Shown piece by piece: positions 11,201 through 26,200 of a stretch of DNA of 64,000 bases. The notes beneath the pieces were generated by a model. It ran no database searches, had not been told where the DNA came from, and saw nothing but the letters and a program-made list of their open reading frames with translations. Within the stretch, counting starts at the first letter, position 1. Each line of letters begins with the position of its first letter. This DNA is from Ancistrus triradiatus (lineage: Eukaryota > Chordata > Actinopteri > Siluriformes > Loricariidae). The stretch is from positions 434,001-498,000 of the forward strand of contig JAJAGP010000222.1 of the NCBI GenBank assembly GCA_025084515.1. Reading direction: 5' to 3'. Position numbers and translations under genes: made by a program.

Positions 11201-14200
11201 CACACAGTGGCATGGCCTAGCCTCTAACCTTTCTGAGAAGGGGTTACAAACATCAACCATCAAAAACATCAACCAATTCAAATGCTTCACTGCGTTTTCT
11301 GGCTATAGAACACATCTGACTGAGTGCTGCTAACCAATTAGTGCCTGCATGCAGCTTCTGAAGATGTTTTGAAGGGTTCGGTTATGTGAGTCACACATTC
11401 GTCATTCATAAATAAATACCATCTATGTGCATGCTAATTTGCTGAGACATCCCTGGCGTACTGTATACATTGGTCATTTGTAGTTGCATGGTAAATAGCA
11501 TACACCTAGGGCTAGTAGTGCTCTATATAGTGTGTAGAATATAGAGAATAGTGATTAGGGGACATGGCCCATAACTGCAGGTGCCTTACATGGTCCAGTA
11601 ATGAAAATGGCCAGTGCTAACGCATTAACAGACTCATTTTAACAGCTCGTTAAATTATTTAAAGGTACGCCTACATTGCTCTGAGTTACTCCTGGTACAC
11701 TCACTCCACTCATACAACACAGCGTTATACTTAACTGGAATCTTATTTCGTCTGACCAGTCTAGCCAAGCTAGTGCATGTCCATGCAAGCGGACCGGAGT
11801 GATTTCTGGCTGCATCCCTATTTGCATTACACCTACATATTGCAACATGTAACCACTGGTAGTGTCCTAATTTAACATATTATATTGGGCTCTGTCTATG
11901 AAGCTGTTTTTTTCTGCTTTCATTTATTTGTTTTAATACTGCATATGAATTTCCTGTATTTTTTGGGTTGTATTCCAATAATTAAACTGAGAAATAATTA
12001 TATATGGGCAGCAAGGTGGCTTGGTGGGTAGCACTGTTGCGTCACAGTGAGAAGGTCCTGGGTTCGATCCCAGGTGGAGAGGTCTGGGTCCTTTGTGTGT
12101 GGAGTTTGCATGTCCACATGGGTTTACTTCGCGTACTGCGGTTTCCTTCCACAGTCCAAAGACGTGTTTGGTTAACTAGTGCCCCTAGTGGATGACTGTG
12201 TGTGTGAGTGTGCCCTACGATGGATTGGCGCCCTGTCGAGGGTTGTTCCTGCCTTGCGCCCTGTGCTGCTGGCTAGGCATCGGCTTTCTCCCGACCCTGA
12301 TTAGGATTAAGCGGATTAGACAGTGAATTTTACAGTTGCTAAAACAAAGATGCATCTAATCTAATGGTGGCCTAAGACTTTTGCACAGTATTGTAGGCTC
12401 TATCCTCATCTCATATATGCTTCATAATGTCTGAAGTGTTGCCATGTGTTGACAATAATGTCATGTTAGCAGTGATGGGGTGATAATGTGTCTAATGATT
12501 TTCTGGTATGATCCACAACCCGTCTACATTAGAATGGAATGCTGTCTGAATGAATAACTCACTCTTGGCTATATTTACCCTGACTGGCACTATTAACTCC
12601 CCGAGTCCCCAAAACATCCATCTTTTACTTTTATGCTTGCTTTTTCTCCTCTGAAAATCTCATCGTCCTTCTCCATTTCCAAAGCAGACCACTCTCCTTT
12701 CAACTCATGTTTTATTCTCCTGACACCCAATCCTACTTCTTCCCCCCTCTCTCTTTTTATCTGTTTGTTTTGCTTCATTTTGATGCCTCTACTCTTCTCA
12801 CTGTAAGGATTTTCTCAAGGCCTCGGGGCAAGACGGGGTTTACGGTCTTGAATAATTTATGATTCGGTTCATAAATTAGCTCCTTATTTTAGGATCAGAT
12901 CCATTTAAAATTATTTTGAAAACTGGTTGTTGTTAAAACGCATGGTATGTGCCTTGATAGTATTTTGAACACAATATCAAGGTAAGGTTATTGTAATGTA
13001 TGCTGTTGTTTGGGGACAAGAAAGACAGGTTCATTTAAAAAGTGTCTGTTAAAACACCCTGCGTTTAAAACAGACAGACAGAAATTATACATAAGTTAGA
13101 GTTTAAACAGATTGTCATTTTTGCAGCGGTGTGTCATTTGTGTTCGCAACCACTCATCAGGGATATCGGTGTCATCTTAAGCAGTAATAAATCACTGATA
13201 TAATTGACGTTTTATTAGGTTTATTCCATGTGGAAACAAAAGTGGCAACGCAGCAGTGTACATGGAGTATGAGCGTGGTAACTTTACTTTACTCTAAGCT
13301 TAACTTGAATCATAACCCATAGCTCTAACTCCAAATCTGTTTTGGAGCCATTCTAATGGGACTGTGGTAGCCTAGCGGTTAAGGTACTGGACTATGGACC
13401 AGAAGGTCCAGGTTTCAAATCCCACCTCTGCCAAGCTGCCCCTGTTGGGTCCTTGAGCAAGACCCTTAACCCACAATTGCTTGGATTGTAAGACCGTATC
13501 AATTGTAAGTCGCTCTGGATAAGGGCGTCTGCTAAATGCTGTAAATGTAAATTCTAATGAGAAGTTTTTATTGATTAGTAGCACTGTTAGTCGGATGAGA
13601 GCATTGTTGCAACCAGGTAAAGAGTTTTTGATTTCAAGTTACTCATGAAATAAATACGTATATAATATTTTATGTTTGTACACCTGTTTATTACCCTTCT
13701 CTGAAGGGTTAGAAGGCTCTGACTGCGCACTGCTGGTTTGTATTGTATTGTGGGGAAACCTTGTTGCACTGACCTGGTTTCTGAATGTTTTTACCCAGTC
13801 CGTATGCTTTTCAGTAAAGTCTTCTTGAATTTCTATCAACAACTTTCCCTGTTTTCCCTATTAGCACATGAATCTACGTAATGATGCATTTATGGTTGTG
13901 AGCTGAAAAAAATGTGCTTTAGATGATGAGCAGTGAATAAAGAGGTGCTAAACTGAATGTAGAACAATATACAGTGGTACCTCGGTTCTCGACCACCTCG
14001 GAATTCGTTGAATTCCGTTCTCGATGCATTCTGACTAGAAAAATTTCTCGATTCTTGTCGTTTGCTCGGTACACGGCACACTTGCTTAAAGCTTTGAGCC
14101 GAGCTGTGTGACTCGTTTCAGCCGAAACTCGATTCATGATTCACGAGTCATGATTCACTACACAATGATTCAGGTTCACAATAGCCCTCAGAAACGATTG

Positions 14201-17200
14201 CCTCTATTTTTATTGCAGTTTTTTTATTTTTGCATCTGCAGTGCTGTGTTCTTAGTGCAAATACATCTCAATGGGTCCTAAAAAGGTTCATTTATAAGAT
14301 CCAAACGAAGCAAAACAGGAGTTGAATGCTCCAGAACACAGGCTGCAGTTAGCTTAGCAGCTATGCTGGCACCCGTAGTTCATCAACAGAGTAAGTGTTG
14401 CTGTTCTTTTTTTTGCTTTCAATCCATTACTCACTAAATTTCATGAGATTTTTCAACACTTTATTATAAAATAAGCTTTGTGTTAATGGTTTGGGCCAAC
14501 TGTAGGTTAATGTAAGTGTTTTAAACATTAACTTACTTATCATTAGTTATCATAGTATCCTTTTCATATCTCCGCTTTGATAAAGTATAAACACTCTACT
14601 AAACACTCATTAAACTCCTCATTTCATGATACATTTAACTTATGATGGATTTGTTGCACATAACCCCATCATAAATGAGGGCGCTCCTGTACAATACACC
14701 TCCATTCATGCATATAATGCCTTATAAAAGGTGGATTTTCTGGGGGTCTGGAACGGATTTATTCAATTTACAATTTACTTTTAGGAAAAATTAGCTTTGT
14801 TCTAGTCGTTTTCGCTTCTCAATAAGCCTTCTAGAACGAATGAACAATGAGAACAGGGGTACCACTGTATATCACAATGGATAACGTAGGTAAAATGTGA
14901 GGGTTTTTTTAGCTGTCCGTTACAAGTGCGTTCCAAATCAATGGTGTTTTATTTTTCGTTTTTCGTCTTACAGTATTCACTTACATGATACAAATTGCAG
15001 TGAATAGAGACTATAAAGGAAGCTAATGCTTTTTTGCTTTCTCTGGTGCATACATGCCATATCAGCAGCAGGACCAGACACTGAGTGGTGTTCTGATGAT
15101 GTACAGAAGACTTTGTAGGAGCATTTATCCATCGCTTGCTAAGTAGGTGATTCTGGGATTGGGATGGACTCGCCTGCATTGATTTCTCTTTTGTTTGTCG
15201 ACTCTCTTTGTCTTCTCCAGTGAGGGATGGTGGAGAGAAGAGACAGTGCTGGAACATAATGAAGTGTTTAATTTGTGGAACAAAGCAAACTCTTTCTCTG
15301 TCTCGCTGCGTTTCTCAAGGGGCGCGGATTCCCGGCAAATGAAACACATGCATCATGTTTACAGCAGCCGTGGGCTGCTTAGACACCAGTAGCTCGGAGG
15401 TGACACATCAGCCACCGAGTTTAATTCTCATATCTCACACACGTATATAGATACACTGTGGTTTGCATTGCGTTTTATGAATCACAGCAGAATTGAGATC
15501 AGCTGATGCCATGGTTACTGTTTGTCATTGATCCACATGAGTGGAGTAAAGACCTAATTATACATAGGTCTGCTTTCAAAACACAATCCATCAAATAGAT
15601 CGATTTGGATAAATGTTCTACGTGAAGGCTAGTGTTTGTCTCAAACCAATGGGTGAAGGCAACAGAGGTGTGGAAATGACTAATGAGGAACAGGTTTTAA
15701 TATTGCGCTCCGGTGGTGCAGCTGCCAGCTATCCTAACCTACCCTAACCTATCACTGTGGAGACCCAAGCTAAGTCTCGTTGGTCCCTCCAGCCTGACGG
15801 GCGCTTCACAGACACATTGGACATGTCGGAGGGAGAAAAGGTCAGATCGGGATCATGTCTCTTCCGCTGCAACAGTGGCCTTAATGGATTATTGAGGCTT
15901 CGGCTGAGGTGGTGGAGAGATTTGGTAAACTAAATAAATGATGGCTGACATACCGTGTAATTTGTGTTATATGCTTTCGAGGAAAAAACCCTTAATTGAC
16001 ATTGTCATTTAAATGACATTGAACATGGTTGTTGGTCCTTGGTTGTTGGTTTGAGAAACTGCTGAGCTACTGGGATTTTCACACACAGCCATCTCTGGTG
16101 TTTACAGAGAATGGTCAGAGAAAAAGAGGAAAATATCCACTGAGCAGCAGTTCTCTAGGTGAACATGACTTAGTCAGCGCAGAATGGCCTGGTTCAAGCT
16201 GATGGAAAGACAACAGTAACTCAAATAAGCACTCTTTACAACTGAGATGTGCAGAGGAACATCTCTGAATGCACAACACATTGAAGCTTGGACCAGATGG
16301 GCTACAGCAGCAGAAGACCACACAGGGTTCTACTCCTGGAAGCTAAGAACAGGCAACTGAGACTACAGTTCGCCCAGAACGTTGCCTGGTCAGATGAGTC
16401 CCGATTTCTGCTACGACACTCGGATGGTAGGGTCAGAATTTGGCATAAACCACATGAAAGCATCCTGCCTTCTGTCAACGATTCCATTTCCTGCTGGTGG
16501 TGTAATGGTTTGGGGGATATTTTCTTGGCACACCTCGTGCTCCTTAATACCAACTGAGCATCGTTCAAACGCCACAGCCTACCCGAGAATTGCTGCTGAC
16601 CATGTGCATCTTATGACCACAGTGTACCGTCTTCTGATGGCTACTTCCAGCAGGATAACACACCATGTCACAAAGCTGGAATCATCTCAAACTGGTTTCT
16701 TGAACCTAACAATAACACTGTACTCAAATGGCCTCCACAGACACTAGACGTCAATCCAATAGAGCGCCTATGGGATGCTTTGGAATGGGAGATGAGATGC
16801 TATCATGTCACTATGGACCAGGGTTAGGTTTTTCCAGCACTTTGTTGAATCTGTGTCCAACCTGGTACTAGCAAGGTGCACCTAACCAAGTGGCCTGTAT
16901 GTGATTGCGAGGTATGTTTGTTTACGTGAGTGGGAGTGTGTATATGTATTTCTTGCTTACAGAGCACGTACTCCAACATGTTCAGCTCTTTCCAAATATC
17001 AAACCAAATGATCTCGTTGCACTGCGACCCTCACCAGGAGAAGCGGATGGAAACAGAACTGGTTCCCTCATTTTTCTTCCATGCATGATTCACTGACATT
17101 TTTTAAAGTTTCTGTGTCGTGCAAACACTTAACATTGATGATCTGCACTTGGTCTCTCTCACTCTGTGTAATGAATATTTGATAGCTGCTGTTTGCTTAT

Positions 17201-20200
17201 TAGAAGTGGCAGTGCTTCTGCACATGGAGAGCACTACTCCAATTAAACTTCGATTAGAAATGTAAACAGAGTTACACAACACCAGTCTATGTATCTGTGA
17301 ATACATGGTTCAATTATATCTTCACTTTATCAGACACAGTACTGTGCTAAAGTCTTAGGCCACCATTACGTTTGTTGTTTCAGCAACGGTATAATGACCA
17401 TATATAACAGGTTGACGATTGGACCCAGACATTTCAAAACTTTAATTTGTCACTCCATAATACTCTCTTCCGCTGGTCTTCATTCCAATCTTTGTGAGCT
17501 TTAGCATGTCTTAGCCTTTTCAACCTTTCTGAAAAAGTGGTTTCTTGGTGTGAAGACTCGGTGTGAAGAACTGCATTGATATACTTGTAACTAGGTGACA
17601 TCCGTGACATGCTTTTTTTCTTACAGACTGTAAATGAATGTTTACTTTCCTATATTTCCTCTGGATTAAATATACAGTTGAGGCTATTATTTTTTGACCG
17701 TCCATAAGAAACAACCCATGGTGACTAGAAAAGTCACTCTACATTCAGGAAATCTCCCTGTAGTCATGTTAGCAATCCCATCTTTTGCAAGTAGTCTACT
17801 CTACGCACAACAGAACTTATGCTAGTGTATGGGAACTGCAACCTGTCTTACTAGTTTGAGACTTCAACCTACATTTCTTCTGCCTGTCACCTAATATAGC
17901 ATTCCTCTAAAGCTCTGTGTGTATGAGAGACGTCTGGCTGAATAAACAGACACGTCTAGCTGCTAGGATTGAGTGGATATTGATAGTAATGAGATCCTGT
18001 CAGGTATGCGGGTACACCTGGTACTGAGACGGTGACGTGAAACCGTGCTAGCCACTGACAGCTTCTCACGTTGTGTGCACTTGCAGACGGCCCGCGGCCT
18101 TCTCAAAAGGAGATCATCTCACTGAGGGCCTTCATGCTGCTGTTCCTCAAGCAGCTCATCCTGAAGGTAAGACTCGACTCTGCTTCTGGCTAGTGTGCCT
18201 GCTTAAGTGGTACATCATGGTGTATCAGTGAGGACTGTGCCTTTGCATCTTTACATCTTTACATCAAGACCCCATTTACACTTTGGTCTTTTCATGTGTT
18301 TTGTGTCTGGATAAGATTTATTATTATTATAAATATTATTGCCCTGTTGACACTTACTGAGTACTTAAGATGCATCTCCAGGCAGCCAGATGGAAATCCG
18401 ATGTCTGTTCCCCGTGTAATATGTAAATCAGTTCATAACACTGGACCACCCACTTCCTGCACTGTATAGTGGATCCTCGGAATTTGATCTTAATTGCTTA
18501 TATACTTAGGTGAGGTGGCCATCTGTAGGAAGAGTCCTGGTTTTTACAAACTTCTTCCATGTAAGAATTATGGAGGTCACTGTGCTCTCTGGAACCTTCA
18601 GTGCAGCAGAACGTTTTGTAGCCTTCTCCAGATCTGTGCCTCCCCACAGTTCTGTCTCTGATCTCTACAGGCAGTTATCTCATCTCCTCATGGTTTGGTT
18701 TTTGCTCTGATATGCTTTGTTAGCTATGAGACCTTATATAGACAGGTGTGTGTCTTTCCAAATTATGTCAAATCAACTGAATTTACCACAGGTGGACTCC
18801 AAGCAAGGTGTAGAAACATCTCACAGGTGATCAAGAGAAATGTGCCCCAAAGCTAAATTTCAAGTATCGTAGCAAAGGGTCTGAATACATGCAATTTGCA
18901 AAATGTCCTTGCGAATTTTTTGTTTTTCCTTTTGAATAAATTTGCAAAAATGTAATTCTGTTTTCACTTTCTCATTATGGGGTATTGAATGCAGAAAGTT
19001 GGGGGACAGATTGTACATGGGCTGCAGATATTACATGATAAATTGATCACTTTCTGTTTATTTACTGATACTTCTATAAGCTGTGCAAATTCTACAAGTG
19101 CCTTTGCAATTAAAACGTACGGTATCATTTACCAGGATCGTGGAATTAAGGAGGATGAACTCCAGAGCATACAGAACTACTTGCTGACCATGCATGAGGT
19201 GAGTCTGTTCAGATACATTACCCTTATTAGCAATAGAAAATTGCTCCAATGATCAAGTACATTTATCTCACATAATTCAGGTATCTGATCAACATTCTAT
19301 CAGATCTATTGAACGTCTGAGGTCTTAATTATAATAGGAAATAAAAATTGGACGTATATACAGTGGTATCTCAAGTACCAAGCAAATTTCTCCCATAAGG
19401 AATAATGTAAATTGAAAAGGCATTATATGCATTAATGGAGTTGTACACATGAACACTTACATTAGATTACTACAGTTGGCCAAAATCATTAACACAAAGC
19501 TTATTTTATAATAGTGTTGAAAAATCTTATGTAATTTAGTGAGTAATGGATTGAAAGTGAAAAGTAAAAGCAAAACACTTACTCTGCTGATGAACTCCGG
19601 GCTCTAACATAGCTGCAAAGCTAACTGCAGCCTGTGTTCTGGAGCATTTAATTCCTGTTTAGCTTTCGGTTTGCTCTTATAAACTAACCTTTTTAGGACC
19701 CATGGAGATCCATTTTTAAGCAAGTGTGCCGAGTACTGAGCAACCGACGAGAACATTCTAGAAACGCTTAGAGAAACTAATTCGACAAGTTCCGAGGTGG
19801 TTGAGAACCGAGGTACCAGTGTACTTCTTAATTCACATCTGAATGACAGAAAACTAGTACAAACGAACCCTGGCGGCACCTGCTGACAGAAGAGAGAATT
19901 GCGAACTTGAAGGCAGAAAACAGTAGCATTCATTTCATTTTTAGAATTAGTGTTTTGCACCGTTCAGTGCTGTACGAAATGTTTTCATATTGTGTTGTGA
20001 TTAATGTTATTGTTTAAAATACAACACTATCTGCAAAGTATCTAAACTATTTGACTATGGTAATGTATGGTCAATGTCCAATTCAAGACGTTAAACAGTG
20101 CATATCGGTAGCTTGTACGGCCATTGTGGTGATTCAGTTTCATATTAGCTATCACTACTACCAGAATTGTTGGCACCCTTAGTAAAGAGAAACCTGTTGT

Positions 20201-23200
20201 GTGGATGTTCTGATTTATTTCTTTTTTAAATTTGAACAGTGATTAGAATCACTACAAAGCATAGTTTCAGAATAAATACATTGCTGATTGGATTAGTATT
20301 TGGTGTGTACCCCGTTTAGCTGGCATGGACTCAACAAGTTTGTGTAAAATCTGATGTTCCATGTTGTCCCAGCAGGATTTCACAAGAGCATCTTGTGATG
20401 TTACTGAATGCTTGCTTGCCTCTGTAAATGCCTGCTGGGGTTTAGGTGAGAGGTGCATTCAGTCAGATTCACTCAAATTGGTATGCTGTGTATATGGTTT
20501 GTAATGAAATACAGGGTAGGAATATTCATTAGTGGTCTTGTTTTAGCCCCCCTGTGTATTTTTCCCATTTATATTCATTTCTTGTATAACAAACCTTTAG
20601 GCAGCGACCCACAAAGCCCTGTTTCGTTGGCGTATGAATCTGATGTGACACAGAGGCCAAATGGGGACAATTAGAGAACACATGAGACAAAGCTGGGTTT
20701 TTGGCCATGTTTTTACCTCTGCTCATGGTCACAATGTGATGTTAGTCCATCACAGCCCTGGGTAATGATCAGTACCCGCACCAGGAGGAGAGGCACGTTA
20801 GACCGCTGTATCAACCGAGTGCCCTCACAGCTACAGTGCTGTACAAACGTCTTAGTCGTTCTATGTTTTTCCCTTTATATGCTGCTTATTCTTTAGTTTT
20901 AGTGGTCTCTGCACTTTGTAGTTCTGCAATTACAGACTGTAGTCCATTTATTTCAATACATACTTTTAGTCCCCTATAAGGGAGTCCGCTAAATGACATA
21001 ACTGTAAATGTAGATACGGCTGCAAATACGAGTGGAACGCTACCATCTACACAGCATCTGAAGCCTAACTGATATATCATTCCCTCCAAGAAATCCACAT
21101 CACCATGGATCTTCACATACAAGCACACATTAACATCACATATAAGCATGCACAGTAGAACATAAACATACCTCCCTGGCTGCACACAACCAAGAGGGAA
21201 CGAGTCCATTGAATAAATACTAATTCTCGAACAGATAACATTAAAGTAGGTAAATCTAGCGAAGAACTACTTGTAGTCACAGGGGTCAAATGACTGGTGC
21301 TCAGCACTTCTAGATATATTTAGGTGAAGCCAACACTGGTAGTGTGTTTGTGCCCAACACAGTCCCTGTCTGTGCATGTAGTTAACACAAATTAAATCAA
21401 TATCCATGAAAAAAATAATATTTATGTCTGACTACAAATGCTTAACCTTTTTTTTGTTTGAAAAGTCCGGAGTTAAAAGATTGCACGTGCCATGTTTTAA
21501 ATGACTTTTTAATCTACTTGTACATCATTTATTTTTCAAGTGTGAGATTCTGAGACTTGATTTTTAGTTATATTTAACTGTCACGCCTGCCAGTTTACAG
21601 CATTCTGGATTTTATCCCAGACGTCCTCACGCTCTCACACACACCGCTGACCAAGCCTTGTATTGATTCCTCTCACCTGTCTAGCGTTTCCTTAATCACA
21701 TCCTCTGCTATTTATACACCTTGTTTGAAGTGGTCAGGGGCAAAGAGGCATGCTTTCAGAGTTTGTTGTGCGGTGCATTCAAACCTTTGTTCCCTAACCC
21801 ATCTCCACTCTGGCTCAGCCTGACATCCGCCTTTTCTTCAAGTTAAAAAAAGGATTTTCTCTCATTCGGCTGAAAAGTGAAAGTGGCAGTTTTGACTTTG
21901 TATATGAATGTATTCTATATAGTGTATTCTTGTTCATAATACACTTACCAGAAACTTTATTAAGGTACATCTTGCTTGTATCGAGTTTGACCACCTTTGG
22001 CCTTCAGAACTCCCTTAATTATTCGTGGCTTAGAATCAACAAGGGGCTGGAAATATTCCTCAGAGATTCTGGTCCATGTTGACGTGATGGCATCATGCAG
22101 TCAAAGCATGTGTCGGCTGCGCATCCATGATGTGAATTTCCCACTCCACCACATCCCAAAGGTGCTCTGTTGGATACTGGAGCTCTGTGACTTTGGATGA
22201 CTTTTGAGTACTCACTGTTATGCTCAAGAAACCAGTTTGAGATGATTTTAGCTTTGTGACATGGTGTGTCATCTTGCTGGAAGTAGCCATCAGAAGATGG
22301 CTGGTGCTCCATAAAGGGATACACATGGGTGTGCCAAGAAATCTCCCCTACACCATTACGCCACCAGCCTGATCTGTTGATATAAGGCAGGATGGATCGA
22401 TGCTTTCATGTTGTTTACGCCAAATTCTGACCCTACCATCCGGATTTCACAGCAGAAATCAAGGCTCATCAGACCAGGCAATGTTATTCCAATCTTCTTT
22501 TGTTAAATGTTGGTGAGCCCATGAGAATGGCAGCCTCAGGTGCCTGTTCGTAACTCACACGAGTGACACTTGGTGTGGTCTGCTGCTGTAGCCCATTTGC
22601 TTCAAGGTTTGACATGATGTTCATTCAGAGATGGTCTTCTGCATACCTTGGTTGTAACGGGTGGTCATTTGATTTACTGTTGCCTTTATATCAGCTTGAA
22701 CCAGTCTGGAAATTCTGGAAATTCTCCTCTGACCTCTGGTATCGCCAAGGTATTTTCACCCAAAGAGCTGCCCTCACTGGATATTTTTTATTTTTCGGAC
22801 CATTCTCTATAAACCCTAGAGATGGCGCTGTGTGTGAAAATCCCAGTAGATCATCAGTTTGTGAAATACTCAGACCAACCCATCTAGCACCAGCAACTAC
22901 ACCATGTTCAGAGTCACTTAAATTGCTTTTCTTCCCCATTCTGATGCTCGGTTTGAACTTCAGTGGATCACCTTGACCGAGTCGAGTAGCTGCTGGGTGA
23001 TGGGTCGATTAGATATTTGCATTAAGGAGCAGTTGGACAAGTGTACCTAATAAAGTGACAGGTGAGTCATTTCAGATCTTGTAGATGGTGAATAAAGTTA
23101 CTGATTCTGAATTTGACAGGACGAGAACCTGCATGATGTTCTCCAGCTCCTGGTGGCTCTAATGTCTGAGCATCCCGCTTCGATGATCCCGGCCTTCGAC

Positions 23201-26200
23201 CAGAGAAACGGAATTAGGTACGTAAAACCTGAAGGTGTATTTAACAAGCCAGTCCTTTCAGCTGCATAACAGTGAGCTCATATTTCCATAGCTGTTCTGT
23301 TTCTGACCACAAGGATCACGCTCGTGCGTCTACCTAATGAAATGTGGCTGGAGTTGATGAAGTTATTTCCTCAGCACTGTCTCTGGTTTCACACTTATCA
23401 GCGGATGTTATGAAATAATCTCGCATCATTATGTACCATTTGTGAGTCCTAGGACTCAGCTGATCTTATCTGACAGCTTATCCAGCCCCGGCTTGTTGTC
23501 TGCCCGTGTTTTATGTGGATTTTAGACACTTCTTTTTAATACACACATACTGTCACTGTGTTTTAATACCTTTGGGTCAGACTTCTGTGCCAGTTCTGCC
23601 TTATTACACCTCGCTTTGTGTTCAGAGTTGTCTTCAAGCTGCTGGCGTCCAAGAGTGAGAGCATTCGTGTGCAGGCCCTGAAGGTGTTGGGTTATTTCCT
23701 CAAGCATCTGGGTCACAAGTGAGTACATTTGTTAGCAAGGTTCAAATTTGCAAGTAGAAAAACATTGTGCAAGTTGATACTTTACTATAAATATTGCTGT
23801 TATATTATTATGTAACATATAGTACACTGCCTGACCAAAAAAATGGTCACCCCCTGGATTTAACTAAGCAAATAGCTAAAAAAGAGCCTCCCATCGGATA
23901 ATTACTGCATCTGTGATTATGTTTCAGCTGGCAACCAGTTACTGAACCCTAACTGAAGCAGTGAGTAGCTTCTCATTTGTTAAACAACCATGTCTAAAGA
24001 CGCATCCTCTGGTCGTGGAAAAGATGTTCTTCTGCTTCAGAAGGGTCAGATTGTGAAAGAGTGGTTCAGGGAGCATGAGCCATCATTTTTACACATGGAT
24101 TGGCCACCACAGAGTCCAGACCTGAACCCCATTGAGGATCTTTGGGATGTGCTGGAGGAGACTTTGTGCAGTGGAACAAATCTCCCATCATCAATACAAG
24201 ATCTTGGGGAAAAAATGAATGCAGCTCTGGACAGAAATGAATGTGACATTGCAGAAGCTTGTGGAAATGATGCCACAGCGAATGTGTGTCATAATCAAAG
24301 CTAGAGGCGGTCCAATCAAATATTAGTGTGACCTTTTTTTGGGCCAGGCAGTGTATATAATATACTGTGTGATATATTGTTATTATAATACTCATTGACA
24401 AAAAAAATAATGCACCCAGATAGAAATGTCAGATTACTGCAAAGCTTTTCATTTACATCACAGGCAGATATATAAACGATTACAGGTGTGGTCTGATTAG
24501 ACACTGGGTCTTGCCACAAAAGTGCTTTCCACGCTGCCATATAAAAAGGCTCTCAGAGGCTACTTTTGGGTAGTGTACCTCTTGGTGAGAGATCTTTTAG
24601 ACATGCCACTACAAGACACTCAAATACATTTTGCTTTATCACGGCACCCATTACAGGTCCTGACAAGTTTTGGCACGTCTCATCACTAGCAGGACTGATA
24701 CTGAGGGGCTTGTCTGAGATCACATCCATGGACTGATATTACATACATGTACATAATATAATATGAATATAGTATAATACTCATAGTATGTCTTCTTTAG
24801 GGTTTTATGGTGAGTTGCCTACCATATTGGTGCATTATCACCAACTACTGGACTAGATCACATGCATGATGGTTGGAAGATCACACCATTGAGTGTTTTA
24901 TTTTAATTTTTGTTCAAATTTAGGGGCAAAGAAATTCAATGGGTCCAAATTGTTCGAGTGAAGAGGCGTTCGAATGCCGAGGTTCCACCATACGTCAGTT
25001 TTCCCTTTTATGAGAATAAATAGGTTGAATAGACTGAAGCTCAGTATAGATATATATGAATTATTTATATGTATTTATTATTCATATTAAATATAATACA
25101 TACATAGAATTAAAGATGTAATTTGATAAGCATCGTGTGTTCTTGAGGACCTGGGTTTGAACTCTGGACTAGGCTTGCATTGGGAAGTTTGGGTGGTATC
25201 TAGCGGTTCAGGTACTGGACTATGGACCAGAAGGTCCAGGGTTGAAATCTCACCTCTGCCAAGGTGCCACTGTTGGGTCCTTGTGCAAGACCCTTAACCC
25301 ACAATTGCTTAGATTGTAAGGTTATATCAGTTGTAAGTCGCTCTGGATGAGAGCGTCTGCTAAGTGACATAAATGTAAATGTGTGGTTACGTGGGCCTGA
25401 GATGGACTGGCTTCCCACCTAAGGAGCACTTTTGCCTGCACCCAGTGATCCTTAATAGACTCCAGACCACGACCTTGACCAGGAAAAGCGCTGTTCAAAA
25501 TTCAAACTATCACTTTAGAAGGATTTTTACTCATGCTCACCTCTGATCTTTTATAGCAAACGGCTTCAGCAGAATCAAATTTCGCCCCTTCATCCTTACC
25601 TCTGCCTAGATGTTAAGCTAGTACTATAAACGCCTTTAAGCTTTCGCCTGAATGCGCTGGGGTTGTACAGAAATCATCTCCCGCCTCGTTCTTTCTATAA
25701 ACATAGAGATCAGTAAGTACTACTGTGGTGAGGTGTATTCAGTGGTGCGGCGGCAGGCTGAGTACGAGCTGTCATTGTTCTGTAGCTCGGCTGCATTCTC
25801 TGGTAGCATTGTGCCTGAATGTGGCTACTTTTGTCACACTGAATGCTGCTCCTTTCCCTGTACGAAATCTCAAAGTGGCACCTGGAGATGGAGGCTGATG
25901 TGTTGGTTTGTGTGGTGAAAAGCTGATGTTACCTGACACTAGAGCCGAGGTGCCAAACTCGATAGCTACCTCAGAAATATTCCTGTTTGGCTCGACACTC
26001 AGCGTGACTGTTTCTTCAGGAGGAAAGTGGAAATCATGCACACGCACAGTCTCTTCACACTTCTGGGCGAGAGACTCATGCTACACACCAGCACGGTGTC
26101 GGTGACGACCTACAACACACTGTATGAGGTAGTGTGTTAGCATGCTTACTATAGAAATTCAGCATATCCTGTCAAAATCTTTGCCTTTTGTCACATTACA

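Noticed and set aside
13354..13550. tRNA gene (A- and B-box words with TTCAAATCCC)
   Set aside because: The tRNA-like head runs into the SINE body and tail, occurs nine times and does not fold into a full cloverleaf by eye.
21590..21840. Possible LTR fragment
   Set aside because: No TG...CA boundaries, primer-binding site or retroviral frame could be found, so I left it unassigned.
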